A stretch of DNA of 64,000 nt from JAGXRK01 sp963804005 (GTDB lineage Bacteria > Bacteroidota > Ignavibacteria > Ignavibacteriales > Ignavibacteriaceae): the NCBI GenBank assembly GCA_963804005.1, contig CAWDOP010000017.1:88901-152900 (forward strand). Direction: 5' to 3'. Below the pieces are notes generated by a model. The model was not told the origin of the DNA and did no database searches. It was given only the letters and a program-made list of their open reading frames with translations. Below, piece after piece: positions 28,502 to 38,800 of this stretch (position 1 is its first letter; every line of letters starts with the position of its first letter). The translations under genes were made by a program, and so were the position numbers.

Positions 28502-29020
28502 ATGAAAATCCTGTTTATGATTCTGCTTGTTTCAATTAACATATTTTCTCAGCAAAAACCGCCTGAGACAGTTAAGTACGTTGATCTTAATAAATATGTT
28601 GGTTTATGGTACGAGATAGCTAAGATCCCAAACAGCTTTCAAGATCATTGTGTTAAGGGCACAACAGCAAAATATGTCTTGAATGAAGACGGCGAAATTG
28701 AAGTAATCAATTCCTGTATTGATGAAGATGGTGAAATTGATGATGCAGAAGGAGTTGCAAGAATAGTTGATAAGAAATCAAATGCGAAGTTGGAAGTTAG
28801 CTTTGTTAGCTTTTTAGGTTGGAGACCTTTTTGGGGAGATTACTGGATAATTGGGATTGATGAAGACTATCAATGGGCAATAGTTGGGACTCCGAATAGG
28901 AAATATGGATGGGTGTTAAGCCGCACTCCACAGTTGAATAAAGAAACAATGAGTAAGATATTCCAAATTCTAAAAGATCAGGGATATAATCCCAAAGATT
29001 TTGAAATGTCTAAGCATTGA
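28502..29020 (+). CDS. Lipocalin-family protein (Blc-like)
   Basis: 172 residues with an N-terminal signal peptide ending FSQ. The lipocalin signature GLWYEIAKIPNSFQ and the later DYWIIGIDEDYQWAIVG and YGWVLSRTPQL are those of bacterial lipocalin Blc and apolipoprotein D. Blc proteins bind lysophospholipids at the outer membrane; here the signal lacks a clear lipobox, so it may be soluble in the periplasm. It starts 17 bases after the GH3 gene and may share its transcript. Confidence 0.88.
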   Translation: MKILFMILLVSINIFSQQKPPETVKYVDLNKYVGLWYEIAKIPNSFQDHCVKGTTAKYVLNEDGEIEVINSCIDEDGEIDDAEGVARIVDKKSNAKLEVSFVSFLGWRPFWGDYWIIGIDEDYQWAIVGTPNRKYGWVLSRTPQLNKETMSKIFQILKDQGYNPKDFEMSKH

Positions 29021-29111
29021 TCTATAAATTATTTGGCCGGGAAAGAATTATTCTACTTATTATTGCATAAGATTTATTTCTCTTAAATATAAAATTTTAC
29101 AATAATATTAT

Positions 29112-29963
29112 TTGACTGATTTAAAACTAACATACAGCAAAGCTAGAGAACTGGCCTCAAATCACTATGAAAATTTTCCTGTAGTTTCATTCCTTATTCC
29201 AAGACACTTACGAAACGATGTTGCCATAATTTATTGGTTTGCAAGAACAGCGGATAATATTGCAGATGAAGGATCAATGGATGAAACAAAAAGATTAAAG
29301 CTACTTGATGAATTTGAAAAATCATTCAACGACGCCCTCTCTGGAATTATTGATTGTGAATTTTCACATGCTTTATCTGTAACAATAAAAAACAGAAATT
29401 TAACAACCAGTCTTTTTACTGATCTTATTTCAGCATTCAGGCAAGATGTGACTAAGAAAAGATATGTTGATTTCAGGGAAGTGATGGACTATTGTAAAAG
29501 ATCTGCAAATCCTATTGGTAGACTAATCCTTCAACTCTTTGATATCAGAAATGAAAACGCTTTTCATTATTCCGATAAGATTTGCACAGCTCTACAACTT
29601 ACAAATTTCTATCAGGATACTTTTAATGACTATAAAAAAGGAAGAATTTACTATCCTTTAAACGAACTTGAAAAGTTTAAAGTATCCGAAAATCAGTTTG
29701 AGAAAAGGAAAATAAATGATAATTTCAGGTTATTAGTTAAACATAATATTGATAGAGCCGCACCCTTATTTGATGATGGTAAAAAGCTTTACGATTATCT
29801 AAACGGCAGATTGAAATACGAAATAAAATGGACTATTTTAGGCGGTGAGGAAATTCTTAACAAAATTCGTAAAAATAATTACAATGTTTTGTATAAAAGA
29901 CCAACTTTAATTAAAAAAAATATCATAAAGATTTTGCTCAGATCATTTTTAAATAAAGAATAA
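29112..29963 (+). CDS. hpnC: Squalene/phytoene synthase family protein HpnC
   Basis: Trans-isoprenyl diphosphate synthase of 283 residues. The first Asp-rich motif is DNIADEG and the second, degenerate one is QDTFNDYKKGRIYYP. In the three-enzyme HpnCDE route, HpnC converts presqualene diphosphate to hydroxysqualene. The order C-D-E and spacing of two bases to the next gene make this assignment firm. The start is TTG at 29112, as no ATG or GTG fits the family N terminus; the ribosome binding site is weak. Confidence 0.9.
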   Translation: MTDLKLTYSKARELASNHYENFPVVSFLIPRHLRNDVAIIYWFARTADNIADEGSMDETKRLKLLDEFEKSFNDALSGIIDCEFSHALSVTIKNRNLTTSLFTDLISAFRQDVTKKRYVDFREVMDYCKRSANPIGRLILQLFDIRNENAFHYSDKICTALQLTNFYQDTFNDYKKGRIYYPLNELEKFKVSENQFEKRKINDNFRLLVKHNIDRAAPLFDDGKKLYDYLNGRLKYEIKWTILGGEEILNKIRKNNYNVLYKRPTLIKKNIIKILLRSFLNKE

Positions 29964-29965
29964 TT

Positions 29966-30808
29966 ATGGTAGAAACAGCTCAGGAAATAACAAAGAAAAG
30001 CAAAAGCAGTTTTTATTATGCTTTTAATCTTCTTCCGGCTGAGAAGAGAGATGCAATGAATACTGTTTATGCGTTCTGCCGTAAAACCGATGACATAATT
30101 GATGAAGGTACAGAGCCCACGGAAATTAAATATGAAAAACTTCGTAAGTGGCGAATAGAATTTGAAAAAGCTTTTTCGGGTCATTCGGAATATACTTTGC
30201 TCAATAAGTTGGGGAATACGATTTCTAAGTTTGACATACCTCTTGACCCTTTCTTTGAGTTAATAAAAGGTATGGAAATGGATCTTCAAAATGACAGATA
30301 TAAATCCTTTGATGATCTTCAACTATATTGCTACCGCGTAGCTTCTACAGTTGGATTGATGTGTATAGAAATTTTCGGATATAAAAATCCTTCAACTAAA
30401 GATTTTGCTGTCAATCTTGGTATTGCACTTCAGCTTACAAATATTCTCAGAGATATCAGCAAAGATGCGGATAGGGGAAGGATTTATCTTCCTCAGGATG
30501 ATTTGAAAAAATTCAGTTATTCTGAATTAGAAATTCTTAACAAAGTTTACAACGATAACTTTAAAGATATGATGATTTTTGAGGTTGGAAGAGCTAAGAG
30601 ATATTTTGAACATGCAACTTCAAATTTAGACCTCGATGATAAGAAAACAATGTATGCAGCCCGTGCTATGCAACATATTTATTACAAAATGCTGGAAAAA
30701 ATTATCGCTGCTGAATATGATGTGTACCACAAAAATATCAAAGTATCCACTTTTGAAAAAGCTGGGATAGCATTAGGCGTTTGGGCAAAGTATAATTTAG
30801 TTTATTGA
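29966..30808 (+). CDS. hpnD: Presqualene diphosphate synthase HpnD
   Basis: 280 residues. Both Asp-rich motifs are canonical: RKTDDIIDEG and NILRDISKDADRGRIYLP. HpnD condenses two farnesyl diphosphates to presqualene diphosphate. It overlaps the following gene by one base (TGATG), so translation is coupled. The enzyme is closer to HpnD than to phytoene synthase by context (hpnC before, hpnE after); on sequence alone phytoene synthase activity could not be excluded. Confidence 0.9.
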   Translation: MVETAQEITKKSKSSFYYAFNLLPAEKRDAMNTVYAFCRKTDDIIDEGTEPTEIKYEKLRKWRIEFEKAFSGHSEYTLLNKLGNTISKFDIPLDPFFELIKGMEMDLQNDRYKSFDDLQLYCYRVASTVGLMCIEIFGYKNPSTKDFAVNLGIALQLTNILRDISKDADRGRIYLPQDDLKKFSYSELEILNKVYNDNFKDMMIFEVGRAKRYFEHATSNLDLDDKKTMYAARAMQHIYYKMLEKIIAAEYDVYHKNIKVSTFEKAGIALGVWAKYNLVY

Positions 30809-32145
30809 TGAAAAAATGCATTGTTATCGGAGGTGGAATTGCCGGTTTAACAACTACCGCTTACCTCGCCAATAAAAAAATCGAAGTAGATCTCCTTGAA
30901 GCTTCACCAAAACTAGGTGGAAGAGCTTATTCATTTTTATCAAAAGACGGAAAAACTATTATTGATAACGGTCAACATATTTTGATGGGCTGTTATCATG
31001 AAACTCTTCGCTTTATGAAAATAATAGGTGCGAAGGATAATCTTATTTATCAATCCGAACTTGAAATAAATTTTCTTAAGGAAGGATTTGAACAGCTAAA
31101 ACTTAAAGCAGCTTCATTTCCACATCCATTCAATTTATTATTTGGAATACTTAATTATAAAGCTATCGGATTTACTGACAGACTAAAAATTTTGAAATTC
31201 TTCTTTAAAATATTTTCTTATTCGGAAAATGAATTAAACCGTTTAACGGTTGAGGAATGGTTAAAAAAGGAAAAGCAAAACAGCAGGATTAATAAAACAT
31301 TTTGGGAAGTAATTGTAGTTGGAACATTAAATACAAGCATAAGAAAAGCATCAGCAAAAATATTTTCTGATATCCTTAAAGAAATTTTTCTTAACGGGAA
31401 ATTTGCTTCAACTATTTTACTTCCTAAATACGGACTTACAGAAACGTATTGTGATAAAGCACAGGCTTTTATTGAAAAAAACGGTGGAAGAATTTACACA
31501 TCCCGTTTTGTTACAGGATTGAAAATTGAAAATGATAAAATTGTTGAAGTGCAAACTGATAATGGTAACATTGATGATTTCGATTGTGTTGTATCGGCAA
31601 TTCCTTTTTATGCAGTGCAAAAAATAATTCCTGTTTCTTATCTGAATAAAAAACCTGAACTAAGATATTCGGCAATATTATCTGTTCATTTATGGTTAAA
31701 TAAGAATCCGTTGAAAGAAGAATTTTACGGATTAATAAATTCACCTTTGCACTGGATCTTTAATAAAAAGACTCATCTTACGCTAGTCATAAGTGATGCA
31801 GATTATTTAGTTGAAAAAACTAAAGAAGAAATTTTTAATATTGTTGCAAAAGAATTACAAAAATTTACCGGAATTTCTGAAAATAATATCACTGATTATC
31901 AAGTAATAAAAGAAAAACGGGCAACATTCGTTCCTGCTGAAAATATAATTAACTCTCGTCCGTCTGTTATTACAGGTTTGGAAAATTTCTTTGTAGCTGG
32001 TGATTGGGTAGATACCGGTTTACCAGCAACTATTGAAAGCGCAGTCAAAAGCGGAAGATTGACGGCCGATGCTATCTTTTATGTAAAGTCTTGTAAATTT
32101 AACTTCTACAATGAACGAAAAAAGAATAATGTTAGAAAAAGCTAA
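30808..32145 (+). CDS. hpnE: Hydroxysqualene dehydroxylase HpnE (FAD-dependent)
   Basis: Amine-oxidase-type flavoprotein of 445 residues that completes squalene synthesis. The FAD-binding motif VIGGGIAGLTTTAYL is at the N terminus; the C-terminal flavin motif is GDWVDTGLPATIESAVKSG. A TTG one codon upstream is in frame, but ATG at 30808, overlapping the hpnD stop, is the better start. No squalene-hopene cyclase lies in the window, so the fate of the squalene (hopanoids or other lipids) is not shown here. Confidence 0.9.
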   Translation: MKKCIVIGGGIAGLTTTAYLANKKIEVDLLEASPKLGGRAYSFLSKDGKTIIDNGQHILMGCYHETLRFMKIIGAKDNLIYQSELEINFLKEGFEQLKLKAASFPHPFNLLFGILNYKAIGFTDRLKILKFFFKIFSYSENELNRLTVEEWLKKEKQNSRINKTFWEVIVVGTLNTSIRKASAKIFSDILKEIFLNGKFASTILLPKYGLTETYCDKAQAFIEKNGGRIYTSRFVTGLKIENDKIVEVQTDNGNIDDFDCVVSAIPFYAVQKIIPVSYLNKKPELRYSAILSVHLWLNKNPLKEEFYGLINSPLHWIFNKKTHLTLVISDADYLVEKTKEEIFNIVAKELQKFTGISENNITDYQVIKEKRATFVPAENIINSRPSVITGLENFFVAGDWVDTGLPATIESAVKSGRLTADAIFYVKSCKFNFYNERKKNNVRKS

Positions 32146-32659
32146 ATACTATATTGAAAAACTTCAACTACTTCCACATCCTGAGGGCGGATATTACAGA
32201 GAAATCTATCGTGCTGGTGAAATGATTTTAGCTGAACATCTTCCGGGAAACTTTATGGGGAATCGTAATATTTCAACAGCAATTTATTTCCTTCTTCATA
32301 GAAATGATTTCTCGGCTTTTCATAAATTAAAATCCGATGAGTTTTGGCACTTTTATGACGGATCTGCAATTAAAATTTCATTATTCGATGAAGATGGTAA
32401 ATTCAGCGAGATATTTTTAGGAAAGAATATTACTGAGGGAGAAAAATTTCAAATAGTAATAAAAAAGAATTGTTGGTTTGCTGCTGAACTTGTGGATAAA
32501 AATTCTTTTGCACTAGTTGGATGTACAGTTTCATCGGGATTTGATTTTCAGGATTTTGAAATTGCTGATTGTAAAGAATTGATTAAAAAATTTCCTTTCT
32601 ATGAAGACAAGATTAAAAGACTATCCAAAAAGCCAAACAAGCCGGCGGAGTCACAATAA
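32111..32659 (+). CDS. DUF985 cupin-superfamily protein
   Basis: 182 residues with the DUF985 signatures LLPHPEGGYYREIYRA near the N terminus and SAFHKLKSDEFWHFYDG in the middle, a single cupin barrel. The biochemical role of the family is not established. It overlaps the end of hpnE by 35 bases from the ATG at 32111; a second ATG at 32129 is possible. Overlap suggests it is co-transcribed with the squalene genes, but a functional link is unproven. Confidence 0.88.
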   Translation: MNEKRIMLEKAKYYIEKLQLLPHPEGGYYREIYRAGEMILAEHLPGNFMGNRNISTAIYFLLHRNDFSAFHKLKSDEFWHFYDGSAIKISLFDEDGKFSEIFLGKNITEGEKFQIVIKKNCWFAAELVDKNSFALVGCTVSSGFDFQDFEIADCKELIKKFPFYEDKIKRLSKKPNKPAESQ

Positions 32660-32890
32660 AGATGAGAAAAATAAATACCTTCATTTGTTCTCAAACTTCT
32701 GATAATTTATGGTTATAATAAAAAAAAGCATTAATTTCTTGTTGAAATTAAAACTCATTTTATCTAATTTTTTGCGTCGAAAATAAAATAAAAGGAGATA
32801 TTTATCGATTCATCTCTACGGTCTTTTTAATTCTCTTAGGTTAATTTTATCAAACGCAAAATATTAAATCTACTTTATGAAATATTCCGC

Positions 32891-35800
32891 ATGCTGTTAA
32901 TTGCAGCAATAATTTTTTATGCGGGTATTAATGTCGGTTTAAACTCTAAAAAGAGCACCCAGCTAAATAGTCAATTCTGGCTAAAAGCCTACTTGTTTTA
33001 TTTATCAGAAACTGATTTAAAAGTTAATACAGCGGAATCAAAAGCTCCACTTTACACGAACCAGTCAGATTTAAATAATATAATCATAAATTTCGAAGCA
33101 CCTCCCGATACTGGAGAAGGCGAAACAAATCCTGATTCAATATTTGTTAGTGATACACTTAACGTACAGGCAGATTCTCTGATTGATCCTTTTACTTTAA
33201 TTGAAGATACGGTTAAAGTTGATTCGATGGCTTTGGACTCAACCGGCAGGTTAGAGCATTTCAGATATCAACGTGAAGACGTTCCTTATATTCAGCTTAA
33301 AGAAAGAAAAAGATCTAAGTTTTTTATTGAACCTTCGCAAACCTTTAAACAGAAAAAAATTACAATCGACTCTACCGGAAATTTTGTTGAGATAAGGGAA
33401 ATTACAGCAGGCAAAGATTCCAAAATATTATTAAGAGTGCCTATCGAAGAATATGTTCAGGAGAAAATAAGACTACGTGAAAGAAAACTGTGGGAAGAAA
33501 TTGGCTATAAGTATGAATTGAAAGATTCTAAAGTTGGTCTTGGCGATCTTATAAAAAGCATAACCGATTTTGAAATTCCATTACCCAGTGTTGGCATTCT
33601 TACAATTTTTGGTGAACCAAAAATTAGTTTGAGAATAGGAGGACAGGTACAGATTCGAGGTGCCTGGAGAAATGAAACGACCGAAGGTGTTACTGCTTCC
33701 AGACTTGGAAATACTAGAAATGAACCCGACTTTAAACAACAAGTTCAAATTAATGTGAACGGAACGATCGGCGATAAACTTAACATAGCTGCTGACTGGA
33801 ATACGGAAAGAACATTTGAATATGAGAACCAGCTTAAAATAAAATACACCGGTTATGATGATGAAATTATTCAAAGTATAGAAGCCGGTAACGTGACACT
33901 TCAAACTTCTCCACTTATCGGTGGTAGTGAAGCTTTATTTGGTTTGAAAGCTCAATTTAAAATGGGTCCTTTTACTCTTACTACTTTAGCAAGTCAGAAG
34001 AAAGGTGAAACAAAAGAAGTTTCCGTTTCGAGTGGAACAACCTCGCAAGAATTTCAGATTCGTGCCTATGATTATTCAACAAATCATTACTTTCTTGATA
34101 CATTATATGCAAGCACTGCTCCTTACTTAAATCTTTTTAATAGATACTATGGAAGCCCAACACCTGAAATTGACAACAACTATTTTGTAAAAGATATCCA
34201 GGTATGGAAATCTATAAACGTTACTACTCCAGATCGTTCTAAAGAACGATTTGCAAATGCTTATATTAATCTACACGAAGTCGGTATAGATGAAGTGTAT
34301 GAGGAAGATCTTAGAAACGACATTGAAAACCCAATTGAAGGTGAAGAAGAATTTGGGCGATTCTTATTACTAACACCGGACGTAGATTATACACTTCAAT
34401 CCGAAACAGGGTTTATAACTTTCAAAACTGCCATAAACGATCAGGATATTATTGCAGTAGCTTATCGAACAGAAAGCGGACCCGGTAATGATAATGACCT
34501 TATTTATGGCGAATTCCTAAATCAGGCAAATACCGATACTTCAAAAAAACTTATTCTGAAATTAGTTAAACCCAAAAATCTTCAACCACGCTTTCAAACA
34601 GCCTGGAAACTTCAGCTTAAAAATATTTATCCCGTAGGCGCAAGAAATATAAAACCCGATGGTTTTGATTTTGATATTCAATACGAGATTGATGGTAGTG
34701 AAGCAGTTTCAGAAGTACAGGGACCGGTTGGCCTTGTAAGATTTTTAAATGCATTTGGATTTGACCTTACCGGATCCAGTGGGCAGGGTGATCCAGATAA
34801 TAAATTTGATTACAGACCCGGAATAACAATTTTCCCTGTAACCGGTGAAATTATTTTTCCAACACTTCAACCTTTCGCTAAAAATTTACCTGAGGGACTA
34901 ACGGACAATTTCAGATATGATTCCATTTATACAACTTCTAAAACATTTGCCCGTCAGGATAAAGTTAACGATAAATGGAAATTAGTAGGCAAGAGTTCAG
35001 GTGATGCCTCCTCAACTTATCAACTTGGATTTAATATTGTTGAAAATTCAGTTAGAGTTTTACTTAATGGAAGGGAACTCACTCCCAAAGTTGATTATTC
35101 TGTTGACTATAATATAGGTACTTTAACAATAAGGAATGATGCTGCGCTTGTCCCTGGAGCTGATCTAAGGATTACCTATGAACAAAATGATCTTTTTCAA
35201 CTGGCTTCAAAAACTTTGTTGGGTGCAAGAGGTATTTACGAGTTTTCTAAGAAAACTAAACTTGGATTTTCAATTCTAAATTTGAATCAGCAGACTTTGA
35301 GTGATAAAGTAAGAATTGGTGAAGAACCTCTAAGTAATACAATTTATGGTTTGGATTTTTCTACTCAGGCAGATCTTCCAATGGTTACAAAAGCAATAGA
35401 CAATATTTTCTCAACACGTGAAATGTCATCTTTCAATTTATCAGGCGAGTATGCTTATATAGATCCCGATCCAAACACAAAAAAAAGTACAATATTGTCA
35501 GACGACGGCAAAAGTATTGCTTACATAGATGATTTTGAAGGAGCTAAAAGAATAATCCCTATCGGCGTTTCTTATACTTCATGGAGAGATTTAAGTGCGC
35601 CTGATTCATTAACATACTTACCCGGTTTAAGCCGACTTGAAAAAATGGGTCATAAGGGAAAAACTTTTTGGTTTACAAGAACTCCTTCTGACATTACTGT
35701 TGAACAGATTTATGGTGACCGTAAACAGGTAGCTAGATCTGATCAACAGGTTAGCGTAATGGATTTTGTTTTTATGCCGGATACACCGGGAACATATAAT

Positions 35801-38800
35801 TACACTCCTGAACTCTCTGATCCTACGAAAAGCTGGGGAGGCAATATGAAAGTTCTTTCATCAACTGCAAGCAATCTTGTTGAGGAAAATATTGAATTCA
35901 TAGAGTTCTGGCTAAATATCAGAAAAGCTCCGGATAGTACAAAACTTTATATTGATCTTGGAAGAATAAGTGAAGATGTTATCCCAAATAATCGATTAAA
36001 TACTGAAGATATTTTTAATAATGAAACAATAACTGATCCTAATGTCCAGGATCTGGGACTTGATATGCTTACGGATGCTGAAGAAAAATCACTTTATGGC
36101 TCTGCTAAGGCAGACCCTGCTGGAGATAATTTCTTCTTTCAAAGAAATGATGGAATTCATCCATTCGATTATTTTAAAATAAATGGATCTCAGGGAAATG
36201 CAGTTCTTACCGATATAGGTCTTATACCTGATACTGAGGATTTAAACCGTAATGGTACGTTAGACCAGGTTAACAGCTATTACAGATATGAAATTCCACT
36301 GGACACTAACCAGGAAGTAAATCCGTTCATTGCCGGAGGCGGATTGACTCAGTACGGCTGGTATCTTTATCGCATTCCCCTTAAAGATTTCGCTATGCAG
36401 ATTGGTAATCCAAGTTTTACGAATATTGAATTTATTAGAATGTTTACTCAGAACGTACCTGAATGGATGTGGTTTCAAATTACTGAATTTAATCTTGTTG
36501 GAAGTCAATGGCAGAAACTTGTCGCTGAAGATACAATCCTTTCGGTTTCTGTTGTAAGTCTTGAAGAAAATCCTGAATATCAATCACCGCCGGGAGTTTT
36601 TCAGGAACGTGACAGAACTCGTCCTGACGAAAATATTTTACGAAACGAACAATCACTAAATCTTATTATTAAAGATTTACCTGAAGGAGAGTCGAAAGAA
36701 GCAGTAAAATATTTATTTAGACCTCTCGATGTTTTTAATTACAGGGAAATGAAATTATTTGTACGCGGCGATAAAAATAATGGACCAGGATCAGTTTCTC
36801 ATACAGATGTAGCAACAAGTGAATATTCTGCTGAAGTCTACTTCCGTTTCGGAGGCGATACAAACAATTATTATGAATACCGTCAACCTGTTCGATATAA
36901 TCCACAGTCTGGATCTTATGGATGGGATGAGATAAGTATAATATTCAGTGAATTGACTGCAATAAAGCAGCTGGCAAGAGATTCCATAAGTCAGATTATT
37001 GAAGTGCCTGTTCCCGGAAGACAGGATCATTTTTATCGACTAAAGGGAAACCCCACTCTAACTTCTGTCAAATTTTTATCTGTTGGTATCTATAATCTTA
37101 ATGATGATTTTAATCCCGGGTCTTTATCAGGTGAAGTTTGGGTGAATGAATTAAGAGTTATTGGTGCTGATGATTCACCCGGCTGGGCATACTCATTTAA
37201 TACTTCAATTAAATTGGCAGATTTGATGACGGTCAATTTTAATATGAGTGAAAGGAATCCTTATTTCCACAGACTTCAGGATAGATTCGGCTCCAGAGTT
37301 GAATCAGCTAACTGGTCGATTGCTTCAGATGTGAATCTTCTTAAACTAATACCGATAAATCTGCCAGAAAGTAATTTAAGGTTATCTTATTCACATACAG
37401 AGCAAGTAGGAAAGCCACTTTATATTCCCGGTTCAGATGTAAGAGTCGATGAAGCGGTAAAACAACTTGAACTTCAAAATAGTATTGATTCTACCAAGAC
37501 AGATAAAACCGGTGAAGTTCTGCGAACGGAAACTCAAACACTTAATGTTTCTGATTCCTGGTCAGCATCTAATATTAAAATAAAAATTCCTACTAAATGG
37601 TGGCTGATTAGAGATTCATTTAATGCTCTTACGTTTGGCTTTAATTACAATAAAAATTTCAGTCGAAATCCAACAACTTTAGTAAACAAAAGCTGGGTTT
37701 GGAACGCTAATATAAATTATGCAGTTGCCTTGAGTCCGGATTATTATTTTGAACCGATTGATATTCCTGTTCTTGGCATTTTATTTACTTTACTAACTGA
37801 TTATAGTAAAACAAAAGTCTACTTTACTCCGCAAAACGTAAATGCTTCATTAACGGCAAGAAGAAATAAAAGTTCAAGTATTATGAGATCGACTTTGGCA
37901 GGAGGTAAGCTGACAGAATCTGCTGAAGCTATATCGAGAGATTTCCAAACTACGCGCGGATTTAATTTTAACTGGAAGATCACCGAGGGCGGATTTTTAA
38001 ATCTTTCTACAAATTATAACTTGAATATATCGTCATCTCTGGCTTACCTTGAAACTGATGAGTTAGGCAATCCAAGAACTGAAAGTGAAATTTGGAATGA
38101 TATCTTTTCAAGAGTGTTTTTTGGCAATGACTTCAGGTATCAACAAAATATGGATTTCAGAACTAGTCCAAAACTTCCTTCACTCTGGAATATAAACAGA
38201 TACTTTACTATTACTGCTAATTACTCAGTTGGTTATCAATGGAATAACGATTTCAGACAACCAGAGTTGGGCAAGAGTGCTGGATTCTCTAATAAATCTA
38301 GTGCAAGTTTAACACTCAGACTTAAAGCATTATTCGATCCTTTATTTCAGGATGAAACTGTGCAAAAAACGTCTCAAACTAATCAGCGAGTTACCGGTCA
38401 GGAGAGAATGACAGAAAACATTCCGAAAAAAGAAGATCCTCAAAACATTATTACGACAAAAACCGACTCTTTAGGGAATGTAATACCTGATTCAACCCAA
38501 CTTGCTGATGATAAACCCGGAACTTTAAGCAAAGCATGGGGTTTCTTTAAACTAGCAATAAAAACTATTTTATTTGATTATGAAAATATTAATATAAGTT
38601 TCAGTAACGATAATAGTTTATCCAAATCAGGACTAAAATCTTCTGGAACAGGTTTTGCTAATTTCTGGGGATTTGCCCACAATGATGAAGAAGGACCTGG
38701 CAGAGGTTTTATGCTTGGTTTATCTGACAATGTAGGGCCCAGAGCTTTACAAAAGGGAACAAATCTTAGCGATGTATTCCAGCATAAAAATAATTTTGAT

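Noticed and set aside
32742..32775. Bacteroidota-type promoter (TTG, TAnnTTTG) before sprA
   Set aside because: The TTG and a TA/TTTG-like stretch are present but the spacing within the -7 box does not fit the consensus.
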